The notes beneath the pieces were generated by a model that worked only from the letters and a program-made list of their open reading frames with translations, made no database searches and had not been told where the DNA came from. Source: JBFHER01 sp041584055 (GTDB taxonomy: Bacteria > Bacteroidota > Bacteroidia > Bacteroidales > UBA5342). From it: a stretch of DNA of 14,392 nucleotides. The stretch is taken from NCBI GenBank assembly GCA_041584055.1, contig JBFHER010000079.1, positions 1 to 14,392 of the forward strand, read 5' to 3'. A program made the translations under genes and the position numbers. Below, piece by piece: positions 1 through 7,742 of this stretch. Position 1 is the first letter of the stretch; the number at the start of each line of letters is the position of its first letter.

Positions 1-353
1 TGTCCGGGAATCAGTGACAGGTTTTCAAGACCACCATAGTTCCTTTCCACGGTCCACGCCACCAAATCATCCCATTCAACCCCGGAGCCGGCTTTCACAT
101 AGACCGTATTCTCATCCTCACCAAGCACCTCAATGGTTTCCATCCTGGAATGAAGGATCAAACCATTGTAATAATCGTTAACGAATAAAAGATTGCTGCC
201 TGTCCCCATGATAAAGACGGGTACTTTGTTCAGGTCAACAGAAGCAAGTCCCTCGCGCAATTCCTCCACGGAACCGTACTCAAAGAAAAAGGCTGTCTTT
301 GCCTCTATCCCAAACGTATTAAATGCTTTTAAATTGAAATCCTTCTGAATCAT
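1..353 (-). CDS. murB: UDP-N-acetylenolpyruvoylglucosamine reductase, N-terminal part (cut by window start)
   Basis: MurB is the cytoplasmic flavoenzyme that reduces UDP-GlcNAc-enolpyruvate to UDP-MurNAc with NADPH, the second committed step of peptidoglycan precursor synthesis. The visible 117 residues start at an ATG whose complement is at 351-353 and match the N-terminal FAD-binding domain. Near the start is NTFGIEAK (residues 12-19), followed by the FAD pyrophosphate-binding motif GTGSNLLF at about residues 51-58. The last visible residues are GLENLSLIPG, as in type I MurB such as that of E. coli, where the sequence continues into the GA.P.QN region. The C-terminal catalytic part lies outside the window. 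The gene sits 91 bases downstream of rho on the same strand. I see no convincing terminator or promoter in that gap, so co-transcription with rho is likely but inferred. Identity is secure from the motifs. Confidence 0.93.
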   Translation of the reverse strand, partial: MIQKDFNLKAFNTFGIEAKTAFFFEYGSVEELREGLASVDLNKVPVFIMGTGSNLLFVNDYYNGLILHSRMETIEVLGEDENTVYVKAGSGVEWDDLVAWTVERNYGGLENLSLIPG

Positions 354-444
354 TGGTTGTATAAATTAAAAAAGGATGCTTTGCACTGACAGCCATTCAG
401 CCCCCAGATTTACAAACACCCTTTTTATATTGTATTGAAAAGTT

Positions 445-2175
445 CTATCCCCGACTCATGGTAATCAGAAACTCTTCGTTTGTTAAGGTTTTTGACATGC
501 GATCACGCAGGAACTCCATTGCTTCAAGCGGTGTCATATCACTTAAGAACTTACGCATGATCCACATTTTATTGAGGGTTTCTTCGCTCATCAACAAGTC
601 TTCACGACGTGTGCTCGAGGTCAGAATATCCACAGCAGGATATACCCTTCTGTTAGAAAGTTTCCTATCAAGCTGAAGCTCCATATTACCAGTACCCTTG
701 AATTCTTCAAAGATCACTTCATCCATTTTTGAACCTGTTTCAGTCAGTGCTGTTGCCAGGATTGTGAGAGAACCTCCCTCTTCAATGTTACGGGCCGCAC
801 CAAAAAAACGTTTTGGTTTATGCAATGCATTTGCATCCACACCTCCGGACAATACTTTTCCGGATGCAGGTGCCACGGTGTTATATGCCCGAGCCAAACG
901 TGTAATTGAGTCCAATAAAATAACTACATCATGGCCACATTCAACCATGCGCTTTGCTTTTTCAAGCACAATGTTTGCAATCTTTACATGTCGATCAGCT
1001 GGTGCATCAAACGTTGAAGAGATAACTTCAGCGTTAACGCTTCTTGCCATGTCAGTTACCTCTTCAGGACGTTCATCGATCAGTAAAATAATCATATAAA
1101 CCTCTGGGTGGTTGGCTGAAATCGCATTTGCAATATCCTTTAACAGGATTGTTTTACCGGTTTTTGGCTGAGCAACAATCAAACCACGTTGTCCTTTCCC
1201 GATTGGAGAGAACATATCCACTACTCTTGCAGATAAGTTAGGTGTTGAACCTGCAGCAATGTTGAACTTCTCGTCAGGAAAGAGTGGTGTTAAATGATCA
1301 AAAGGAACACGATCGCGAATCACCTGTGGTTCACGGCCATTGATTCGATTGATCTTAATTAATGGAAAATATTTTTCACCTTCCTTCGGAGGACGAATTG
1401 CCCCTTCGATGGTATCCCCTGTTTTTAATCCAAAAAGTTTAATCTGAGATTGTGAGACATAAATATCATCCGGAGAATTCAGGTAATTGTAATCTGACGA
1501 TCTCAGAAAACCGTATCCATCCTGCATGATATCCAAAACGCCGGAGCTGTTTACAATGCCGTCAAATTCATAATTTTTATCCAGACCATTGGTCAGATCC
1601 TGGGCTTTCTCTCTGTTGGATTGATCTCCATTCTTTTGAGGTCTTTTATTATCCTGTCTGTTTTGATCTTTGGGTCGATCAAAACGTTGTTTATTATCTT
1701 TCTGATTAAAGTTTTGTCTGTCCGGACGTTGCTCTCTCGGTTCTCTCGGTTCTCTCGGCTCACGTTGTTCACGTTTGTCAACACCACCCTTCCGAGGCTC
1801 TCTTTCTCTTCGTGCTGGCTCATGTCTTTCCTGTGGCACACGAGGCTGGTCAAACAATGAATTATCTTCCTTTTTTACTTCAGGAGTCTTAACTCCTTCA
1901 GCAGGCGCCACTTTTTTAGTCATCACCCGACCTTCCGTTGTGGAGGAAGCTGCTGGTTCAGGCGCTTTTTTGATCCTGCTTCTCTTGGTTCTAAGTTTTT
2001 TTTCTCCTTTTGCCGGCTCCTCTTTTTTTTCTGAAGCAGCAACTGCCTGGGTGTCCAGAATCTTATAAATAAGATCTTGTTTTTTAAAGCTTTCTACGCG
2101 CTTGATTCCGAGCTCTTTAGCCACATTCCTTAGCTCAGGAAGCAACTTACTACTTAACGCAATAATATCGTACAT
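445..2175 (-). CDS. rho: Transcription termination factor Rho with a long disordered N-terminal insertion
   Basis: Rho is the hexameric RNA helicase/ATPase that ends transcription at unstructured C-rich RNA. Domains in order: a Rho_N helical domain (residues about 1-45); a highly charged, low-complexity stretch rich in K, R, E, Q, N and P (about 46-200); the cold-shock-like RNA-binding domain (about 205-280, with DIMQDGYGFLRS); and the RecA-like ATPase. The ATPase shows Walker A QPKTGKT (336-342), Walker B VVILLDSITR (417-426), the Q-loop region SGGVDANAL and the R-loop region around FKGTGNMELQLDRKL. The protein is 576 residues against about 420 in E. coli, and the extra length is the insertion, which includes tandem REP repeats near 138-148. 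Long insertions are known in Bacteroidota Rho, and in Bacteroides the region has been linked to phase separation. The ATG lies about 100 bases downstream of a consensus-like promoter, leaving room for an autoregulatory leader. Confidence 0.97.
   Translation of the reverse strand: MYDIIALSSKLLPELRNVAKELGIKRVESFKKQDLIYKILDTQAVAASEKKEEPAKGEKKLRTKRSRIKKAPEPAASSTTEGRVMTKKVAPAEGVKTPEVKKEDNSLFDQPRVPQERHEPARREREPRKGGVDKREQREPREPREPREQRPDRQNFNQKDNKQRFDRPKDQNRQDNKRPQKNGDQSNREKAQDLTNGLDKNYEFDGIVNSSGVLDIMQDGYGFLRSSDYNYLNSPDDIYVSQSQIKLFGLKTGDTIEGAIRPPKEGEKYFPLIKINRINGREPQVIRDRVPFDHLTPLFPDEKFNIAAGSTPNLSARVVDMFSPIGKGQRGLIVAQPKTGKTILLKDIANAISANHPEVYMIILLIDERPEEVTDMARSVNAEVISSTFDAPADRHVKIANIVLEKAKRMVECGHDVVILLDSITRLARAYNTVAPASGKVLSGGVDANALHKPKRFFGAARNIEEGGSLTILATALTETGSKMDEVIFEEFKGTGNMELQLDRKLSNRRVYPAVDILTSSTRREDLLMSEETLNKMWIMRKFLSDMTPLEAMEFLRDRMSKTLTNEEFLITMSRG
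1732..1758 (-). repeat. Three tandem 9-base repeats inside the rho insertion
   Basis: On the plus strand the unit ttctctcgg occurs at 1741-1749 and 1750-1758, with a one-base variant, ctctctcgg, at 1732-1740. On the coding (minus) strand these units read CCGAGAGAA/G and encode repeated Pro-Arg-Glu in the disordered part of Rho. Copy number could vary by slippage without breaking the frame. The repeat itself is directly visible; variability is inference. Confidence 0.85.
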
Positions 2176-2206
2176 GATGAATTGAATGTTTCAAATTGAT
2201 AAGATT

Positions 2207-2222
2207 AAATCAACTTTGATTT
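2207..2222. repeat. Inverted repeat in the rho leader
   Basis: AAATCAA (2207-2213) and TTGATTT (2216-2222) are perfect reverse complements around a 2-base centre. The site lies between the predicted rho start point and the rho ATG. It could be a protein-binding site, or nothing. The 2-base centre is too tight for a stable RNA hairpin unless the inner pairs open. Confidence 0.5.
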
Positions 2223-2284
2223 TTATTGTGATTGTGTTGAATGAATTTTTGTTGGATTCTTTAAACTGCGAAGTCCTGTGCCTG

Positions 2285-2315
2285 CAAATATAAAGCAATT
2301 TGTAATTCACACAAA
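2285..2315 (-). promoter_or_regulatory. Predicted promoter for rho
   Basis: Read on the minus strand, TTTG (2315-2312), a 19-base spacer and TATATTTG (2292-2285) match the Bacteroidota consensus of a -33 TTTG and a -7 TAnnTTTG exactly. Transcription would start a few bases beyond 2285, giving a 5' leader of about 100 bases before the rho ATG. Confidence 0.7.
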
Positions 2316-2477
2316 CTTTATTTTAGCTTTTTATTATTTCTGGCATAATATTATGCTTTCCTACCCCTTAATTTATATACTTTACTGATTTTTATCATAT
2401 TATAACAGAGAAGAAGTCAGCCAATTCTACAACGAACACTTTTTACAACAAAGGGATTAGGCAATATATCTCAAAAA

Positions 2478-2508
2478 TTGGATATCTGAAGTATAAGGAC
2501 TAATTTTG
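2478..2508 (+). promoter_or_regulatory. Predicted promoter for the Rrf2-family gene
   Basis: TTG (2478-2480), a 20-base spacer and TAATTTTG (2501-2508) fit the Bacteroidota promoter pattern. The -7 box matches all defined positions and the -33 box matches the core TTG. The start point would fall near 2515, giving a leader of only about 20 bases before the TTG start codon of the regulator. Confidence 0.65.
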
Positions 2509-2537
2509 TGTTTTGATCATTAAATAAACTTACTCAC

Positions 2538-2969
2538 TTGAAATTTAATACAAAAACCAGGTACGGATTGAGGGCGATGATTGAAATTGGATCAACAGAA
2601 CCTCAATCGGGTGTATTTCAAAAAGATATTTCAAAGAATCAGGACATCTCCCTTAAATACCTTGATCACATCATTCACTCATTAAAAATAGCTGGATTAA
2701 TCAGCAATGTTAAGGGAAAGAAAAGCGGATATATCTTAACCAGACCTGCATCGGAGATAACGGTATTGGATATTCACAATGCATTTGAACACGGCGTTTG
2801 TGTTGTGGATTGTTTGGAGCGAAACATTACCTGTGAAAGGGAAAGCACCTGCGAAGTGCAGGGGTTCTGGGGCGATCTAAACAACATGATACGCGACTAT
2901 CTTAATGACATCACACTGGAAGAGTTAATTCTCAAGGAAGTCCACGTGGGTCAGGGACGGGTTATTTAA
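2538..2969 (+). CDS. Rrf2-family transcriptional regulator with a cysteine cluster
   Basis: This 143-residue protein has the Rrf2/IscR-type winged-helix domain, opening with NTKTRYGLRAM (residues 4-14). Its recognition region is DISLKYLDHIIHSLKIAGLI and the wing is KGKKSGYIL. The C-terminal half carries four cysteines, C88, C92, C99 and C105. Three of them (C92-x6-C99-x5-C105) resemble the Fe-S ligand triplet of IscR (C-x5-C-x5-C), so a redox- or cluster-sensing role is plausible but inferred; cysteine-metabolism and nitric-oxide sensors share the fold. The start is TTG at 2538. No in-frame ATG occurs upstream before the stop at 2514, and the TTG gives the normal Rrf2 N-terminus. It lies 29 bases upstream of the metallopeptidase gene and probably leads an operon with it and the dGTPase. 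The regulated genes cannot be told from this window. Confidence 0.9.
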   Translation: MKFNTKTRYGLRAMIEIGSTEPQSGVFQKDISKNQDISLKYLDHIIHSLKIAGLISNVKGKKSGYILTRPASEITVLDIHNAFEHGVCVVDCLERNITCERESTCEVQGFWGDLNNMIRDYLNDITLEELILKEVHVGQGRVI

Positions 2970-2998
2970 TTTCTATTTTTAAATGAAGTATCACTTGT

Positions 2999-3697
2999 AT
3001 GCCTGACAAAATGATGCACGTACAAGGCATTGGAGACGTAACCTTAAAACAGAACAGAAGGGCGAAAAACATAACACTTCGCATTGTTCCCGGGCCCCAA
3101 ATCATTATATCTGCGCCCCGTCTATTATCTGAAAGGAAAGCAAGGCAGGTCATTTCAGAAAAGCAAAGCTGGATTTTAAAAAAGCTTCAGTCTGCAAGAC
3201 TCCAAAAAGACACATTTAAAAATGGAGACACTTTCACGACCCTTCATCACAGGATTATACTCACAACTCATCCCCCGGAAGATCCGGTTTTAAGAAACGA
3301 ATGCATCTACCTTAAGGTTGATGAGAATCTATCAAATGATGAGACTCAGGAAGAAATCAGAATACGCATTCGGGAAATTATACGAAAGGAGGCACGGGCT
3401 TATCTTCCGCAACGTGTCGCCTGGCTTGCACAACAATACAATTTTTCATACAATCAAATCAGGATTAAAGACAGCAAAACAAGGTGGGGCAGTTGTTCTG
3501 CAAAAAAAAATATAAATTTATCTTTGTACCTCATGCGTTTACCTGTTCATCTCATCGATTACATTATATTACATGAGCTGTGTCATACGATTCACTTAAA
3601 TCATGGCGAAAAGTTTCATTTACTGATGAATCGCTTAACAGGAAACAATGAAAATCAACTGAGAAAAGAATTACGAAGATACAGTACGGGTATATAA
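2999..3697 (+). CDS. YgjP-like (DUF45) zinc metallopeptidase-domain protein
   Basis: This 232-residue cytoplasmic protein has the YgjP/SprT-like metallopeptidase fold. It shows the family signature TRWGSCS (residues 161-167) and the zinc-binding helix motif HELCH (192-196). A third likely ligand is H202, in NHGEKFH. The N-terminal half is a beta-rich region with basic residues (QNRRAKNITLRI). There is no signal peptide or membrane segment. Members of this family are usually annotated as M48-family peptidases or UTP pyrophosphatase-like proteins, and the physiological substrate is not settled. The ATG at 2999 is followed by a second in-frame ATG at residue 5, which could also serve. The gene follows the regulator by 29 bases and precedes the dGTPase gene by 26 bases, consistent with one transcript. 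The family call is firm; the function is not. Confidence 0.88.
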   Translation: MPDKMMHVQGIGDVTLKQNRRAKNITLRIVPGPQIIISAPRLLSERKARQVISEKQSWILKKLQSARLQKDTFKNGDTFTTLHHRIILTTHPPEDPVLRNECIYLKVDENLSNDETQEEIRIRIREIIRKEARAYLPQRVAWLAQQYNFSYNQIRIKDSKTRWGSCSAKKNINLSLYLMRLPVHLIDYIILHELCHTIHLNHGEKFHLLMNRLTGNNENQLRKELRRYSTGI

Positions 3698-3723
3698 TTA
3701 CAGCACTGATAATTAGGTAGATT

Positions 3724-5052
3724 ATGGATTGGAGCACATTATTGTCGGCCAAACGATTTGGGCTGGAGCATCTTGAAACAGCACCAGAACGCAATCGCAC
3801 AGAATTTCAACGGGATTATGACCGTATCATATTTTCTGCCCCTTTCAGGCGTCTGCAAAATAAAACACAGGTTTTTCCGCTCCCTGGTAGAATCTTTGTT
3901 CACAACCGGCTCACGCACAGCCTTGAAGTTGCAAGTGTTGGTCGATCTCTGGGAACGAACATCGCGTCAGCCCTGGTTGATGCAAGAAAAGACATTCCTG
4001 AAAGTATCCATGAAATAGGTGGAATTGTTGCTGCAGCCTGTTTAGTACACGACCTTGGAAATCCACCATTTGGTCATTCGGGAGAAGAAGCCATCAGCAG
4101 TTATTTCAAAGATGGTGCAGGACAAGCACTGATCAATGATGTTCGTCCTGAAGAATGGAATGATTTAATACGTTTCGAAGGCAACGCCAATGCTTTTCGC
4201 TTGCTCACGAATCAATTCAAAGGGCGAAGAGAAGGAGGATATGTGCTTACTTATGCAACCCTGGCGTCCATTGTTAAATATCCTTATCCATCCAATGTAC
4301 GCCTTAAAAAATACGGTTTTTTTCAGTCAGAAACGGAGAACTACCGAAAAATTGCGTCCCATTTAAACATTGTGTGTGTTGACAAAGACAAGCAAATTTT
4401 TGCCAGGCATCCTTTGGTTTACCTTGTAGAAGCAGCAGATGACATTTGCTATCAGATCATGGACATTGAGGATGCGCATAAACTGGGCATATTAAGCACT
4501 GAACGGACAAAAACCCTGTTCCTGTCATATTTTGACAAAGCAAGAATAAAGCGCCTCGAAGAAACCATGGAGCGCGTGAGCGATCCAGGGGAGCAAATTG
4601 CTTACCTGAGAGCTTCAGTCATTGGCATTCTGATCGATCAATGCACGCAAACATTTCTTGGCAACTACGATGCAATTATGGACGGATCATTTGAAGGCTC
4701 GTTGATAAAAAGCATTTCGGAACAATGTGCTTTGGCTTATAAAAAATGCTCCACAGTGGCAGTAACAGAAATTTACAACTCATCCGAGGTTGTGGAGATC
4801 GAATTGGCAGGCCATAAAATCCTTACAACACTACTTGACACCTTTATCGACGCAGTGATGTTTCCCGAAAAATCATATTCAAAACAATTGCTTCAACGCA
4901 TCCCTGATCAATACGATGTACGTGTTAATAACAAATATCTGAGAGTTTTAAGTGTCATTGATTTTATTTCCGGCATGACCGATATCTACGCCCTCGATCT
5001 GTATCGTGTTATAACGGGAATTTCACTTCCGGGGGTTGATAAGGTAAATTAA
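3724..5052 (+). CDS. dgt: Deoxyguanosinetriphosphate triphosphohydrolase-family HD protein
   Basis: dNTP triphosphohydrolases of this family split dGTP or other dNTPs into the deoxynucleoside and triphosphate, which affects dNTP pools and phage resistance. The 442-residue protein has the expected N-terminus, with RDYDRIIFSAPFRRLQNKTQV at about residues 30-50. The HD metal-binding set follows: H65 in LTHSLEV, H109-D110 in CLVHDLGNPPFGHSG, and an acidic pair D239-D240 in LVEAADDICY. FEGNAN (151-156) is also typical. The length is normal for the non-proteobacterial branch of the family. The ATG at 3724 gives the standard start, 26 bases after the metallopeptidase gene. The sequence alone does not show whether dGTP or another nucleotide is preferred, so the gene symbol reflects the family. 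It is probably co-transcribed with the two genes upstream. Confidence 0.92.
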   Translation: MDWSTLLSAKRFGLEHLETAPERNRTEFQRDYDRIIFSAPFRRLQNKTQVFPLPGRIFVHNRLTHSLEVASVGRSLGTNIASALVDARKDIPESIHEIGGIVAAACLVHDLGNPPFGHSGEEAISSYFKDGAGQALINDVRPEEWNDLIRFEGNANAFRLLTNQFKGRREGGYVLTYATLASIVKYPYPSNVRLKKYGFFQSETENYRKIASHLNIVCVDKDKQIFARHPLVYLVEAADDICYQIMDIEDAHKLGILSTERTKTLFLSYFDKARIKRLEETMERVSDPGEQIAYLRASVIGILIDQCTQTFLGNYDAIMDGSFEGSLIKSISEQCALAYKKCSTVAVTEIYNSSEVVEIELAGHKILTTLLDTFIDAVMFPEKSYSKQLLQRIPDQYDVRVNNKYLRVLSVIDFISGMTDIYALDLYRVITGISLPGVDKVN

Positions 5053-5110
5053 CGATTTTGACTGACCTAATTACATTTAACTTTTTAACTTTACAGCCCT
5101 GAATAATGAC

Positions 5111-6937
5111 ATGTTGAAAACGATCTATTCCATATTCATTTTTGTGATGGTGCTTTCACTTATGGCTGGTTGTGCCAATCAGGGAAGTCCTGTAGGCGGC
5201 CCGATGGATGAGGACCCTCCGGTGCTTATAAAAAGCACTCCTCTGCTGAATGAAACCAATTATAAAAAGAATAAGGTCACCTTATTTTTCGATGAAATAG
5301 TCGTTTTAAAAGACATAAGTAAGAATTTCATCATCTCTCCTCCACTTGAAGAAGATCCAAAAATTACAACACTTGGGAAAAAAGTATCCATCGACATTAA
5401 CAATGAGTTGCTTGACAGCACAACATACACAATCTATCTTGGGAGTTCCATTGTAGATAATAATCAGGGCAATCCGCTTCCCGATCTCACGTTCTCATTT
5501 TCTACAGGCCCGGTGCTTGACTCAATGGAACTGGCAGGCACACTTTTGAATGCCGAAGATCTGGAACCACTGGCAAGCACCATCGTAGGCATTTACAAAG
5601 ACCTTGACGACAGTGCTGTTATCAGACAGATTCCGTTGCGAATCGCCCAAACAAATGAGCAGGGAGAGTTTGTCATTAAGAATGTGGCTCCCGGAAAATA
5701 TCACATATTTGGACTGCCTGAGATGGTAAAAAATTATCGCTACGACGATCCTTCTGACAGAATTGCATTTCTTGACGCAGTGATCATTCCAAATTTTGAC
5801 ACCATTCAGTTGGCAGATACAACATGGCTTGATTCCATAACCGTTGACACCATCATCTGGCGTGATGCTCTCGAATATGGCCCCAGAGATCTTACTTTAT
5901 TATCTTTCAGTGAATTTATGGTTGCTAAAAACATAAAAAAAAGGGAACGCTCTGAGCCCTGGCTTCTTCTGTATTCTTTTAGCAAAGCCTCTGACACGCT
6001 TCCAAGAATAAGACTTGAAAATCAGATTTCCGAAAATTGGTATCTCACAGAACAATCCCTGACAGGAGACACCATCATGTACTGGATTACAGATTCAATG
6101 ATTCATAAAATTGATACTTTGGGAGTGATTGTTGAATACATGAAAACTGACTCAATGCAGATTGACCGATGGCAAACAGACACCATACAGATGGTATATC
6201 GACAGCCACGAAAGGCCACAGACACAAAGAAATCCCGGAAAAAGGACAACACAACAGTAAAAAAACTTCCAGTGCTTGGCTACACGTCAAACCTAAGGGG
6301 GAACCTGCACATCAATGAATCCATTCAATTTGATTTTGACACACCGGTGAAGCCCTTTGACAATAGTTCTTTCCGTCTATTCGAAACGCAAGACACCTTA
6401 AAAAAACAACTAAATTTCAGCATCAAACAGGATGAGCGGTTGATCCGTCGTTACCGTCTGATTTCAAATCTCACACCAGGTAATTCTTACACCCTTGAAA
6501 TGGATTCCGGTGCCATCACCAGTATTTATGGGTTTTCAACCGATAAGAAAACTGCCAGCTTCACAATAAACAAAGAAGATCAGTACGGGAATATCGATTT
6601 TATACTTAAAGGACAAACAAGTGATGGCATTGTTTCCCTTTTGAATGAAAAAGGTAAGAAACTCAGACAACAAGCATTTAAAGTGGATCAGGAGATCGTC
6701 TCATTCAGATTAGTCGTTCCTGGAACATACTTCGCTATGCTGTTCTATGATCTTGATGGGAATGAAGCGTGGACCACAGGAAATTATCTTGAAAAGAAAC
6801 AGGCAGAAGGTGTCAGATATTTCCCTAAAAAACTGGTCATCAAAGCCTATCGTGATTACGAGGAGGACTGGTTGCCTGAAAATGGCAAACTAACCGAACA
6901 AAAACCCAGGGAACTCATCGGATTGAAAAAGGACTAA
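5111..6937 (+). CDS. Large Ig-like-domain lipoprotein
   Basis: This 608-residue exported lipoprotein has an N-terminal hydrophobic signal (residues 4-19) ending in SLMAG|C, with the lipidated cysteine at position 21. A short linker, SPVGGPMDEDPP, follows. Residues about 37-133 form a bacterial Ig-like (Big_5-type) domain ending in LPDLTFSFSTG. Residues about 138-225 look like a carboxypeptidase-regulatory-like beta-sandwich, with GEFVIKNVAPGKYHIFGLPE. The remainder is rich in Thr, Asp and beta strand and contains a basic low-complexity patch (TDTKKSRKKD) near 365-380. Proteins of this architecture are common in Bacteroidota, and none has a function I can name. It should sit in the outer membrane, but the face is uncertain. 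The gene starts 58 bases after dgt with only weak promoter-like sequence between, and is followed 4 bases later by the DUF3108 gene. Confidence 0.82.
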   Translation: MLKTIYSIFIFVMVLSLMAGCANQGSPVGGPMDEDPPVLIKSTPLLNETNYKKNKVTLFFDEIVVLKDISKNFIISPPLEEDPKITTLGKKVSIDINNELLDSTTYTIYLGSSIVDNNQGNPLPDLTFSFSTGPVLDSMELAGTLLNAEDLEPLASTIVGIYKDLDDSAVIRQIPLRIAQTNEQGEFVIKNVAPGKYHIFGLPEMVKNYRYDDPSDRIAFLDAVIIPNFDTIQLADTTWLDSITVDTIIWRDALEYGPRDLTLLSFSEFMVAKNIKKRERSEPWLLLYSFSKASDTLPRIRLENQISENWYLTEQSLTGDTIMYWITDSMIHKIDTLGVIVEYMKTDSMQIDRWQTDTIQMVYRQPRKATDTKKSRKKDNTTVKKLPVLGYTSNLRGNLHINESIQFDFDTPVKPFDNSSFRLFETQDTLKKQLNFSIKQDERLIRRYRLISNLTPGNSYTLEMDSGAITSIYGFSTDKKTASFTINKEDQYGNIDFILKGQTSDGIVSLLNEKGKKLRQQAFKVDQEIVSFRLVVPGTYFAMLFYDLDGNEAWTTGNYLEKKQAEGVRYFPKKLVIKAYRDYEEDWLPENGKLTEQKPRELIGLKKD

Positions 6938-6941
6938 CATT

Positions 6942-7742
6942 ATGAGAATCCTTCTATTGGTCTTACTTGTGATTCAATTGAAAACAACTGCACAAAATGT
7001 TGAACGTTCATTCAATGCCAATGAAGAAATCGTTTATCAGGCATTTTATCAATTGGGATTCTTTAAAATAAATGCCGGGGAAGTTCATTTTAAAGTTGAG
7101 GAATCTCTTTTTGATGACAAAGCAGCCTATAAGTTGAAAGCCACCGGCACCTCACACAAGCACTATGATTACTTTTACATGGTCAGGGATACATTTACTT
7201 CATATGTGTCGAAAGAAACCCTGAGCCCATTCTGGTTCCGAAGACAAACCAGTGAAGGCGGATATACGGCAGATCTCATTTATAAATACGATTATGACAA
7301 GCAGATCATTTACGGCAGAAAAATCCGCAAGAAAGAAGCCCCTAAAGACTCGGTTCACGTAAAGCCGGAAAATTGCTGGGACATGATGTCGGTGATATAC
7401 CACCTCAGAGAACTTGACTTTTCAAACTTAAACATTGGGGATCGTATTTACCTGAACATGATTGTAGACAATGAGATAGAAAAAGATTATCATGTCACCT
7501 ACATGGGTTTGAAAAATGTAAAAAATCTGGATGGACGTAAATTTCGTTGCATCTGGTTCAAACCATTGTTAATTACCGGTTCTGCTTTTAACGAAAATCA
7601 TGGGATGAATATTTATCTCACCGATGATCGGAACCATATTCCCATCATCATTGATTCTAATGTTGTATTTGGAAAAGTAAGTGCCTACCTTACGGAATAT
7701 AAGCATCTTAAATATCCATTGAGTTCTGAAATCATAAAATGA
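6942..7742 (+). CDS. DUF3108-domain exported protein
   Basis: This 266-residue protein begins with a cleavable-looking signal peptide (MRILLLVLLVIQLKTTAQ, cut near residue 18). The body matches the DUF3108 pattern, with EEIVYQAFYQLGFFKINAGEVHFKV near the start, YKLKATGTS, then a long beta-rich region with YDYDKQIIYGRK. It is predicted to be periplasmic or outer-membrane associated; the beta-rich shape resembles lipid-binding-type folds, but that is a guess. No enzymatic motif is visible. Coupling is tight on both sides: 4 bases separate it from the lipoprotein stop, and its TGA overlaps the ATG of the nuclease gene in an ATGA. Translation of the three genes is therefore probably linked. The family is well recognised by sequence; the biological role is unknown. 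Confidence 0.82.
   Translation: MRILLLVLLVIQLKTTAQNVERSFNANEEIVYQAFYQLGFFKINAGEVHFKVEESLFDDKAAYKLKATGTSHKHYDYFYMVRDTFTSYVSKETLSPFWFRRQTSEGGYTADLIYKYDYDKQIIYGRKIRKKEAPKDSVHVKPENCWDMMSVIYHLRELDFSNLNIGDRIYLNMIVDNEIEKDYHVTYMGLKNVKNLDGRKFRCIWFKPLLITGSAFNENHGMNIYLTDDRNHIPIIIDSNVVFGKVSAYLTEYKHLKYPLSSEIIK

Larger units (their letters stand above)
2176..2537. other. Divergent intergenic region between rho and the Rrf2-family gene
   Basis: This AT-rich spacer of 362 bases has no convincing ORF. It holds a Bacteroidota-type promoter facing rho (2285-2315) and another facing the Rrf2-family gene (2478-2508). It also holds the roughly 100-base rho leader, with a 16-base inverted repeat at 2207-2222. I see nothing recognisable between about 2316 and 2477 beyond AT-rich sequence. 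Confidence 0.7.

Noticed and set aside
354..444. Possible promoter or terminator between rho and murB
   Set aside because: No TAnnTTTG box at the right distance from a TTTG and no stable stem with a U-run on the minus strand were found.
698..1099. 133-codon ORF antisense to rho
   Set aside because: It lies wholly inside the strongly conserved ATPase coding region of rho, shows no domain, and has no promoter or start context of its own.
5056..5093. Promoter-like boxes before the lipoprotein gene (TTTTG, then TAACTTTT or TAACTTTA)
   Set aside because: Spacings of 17 and 25 bases fall outside the usual 19-21, and both -7 boxes miss the final G.
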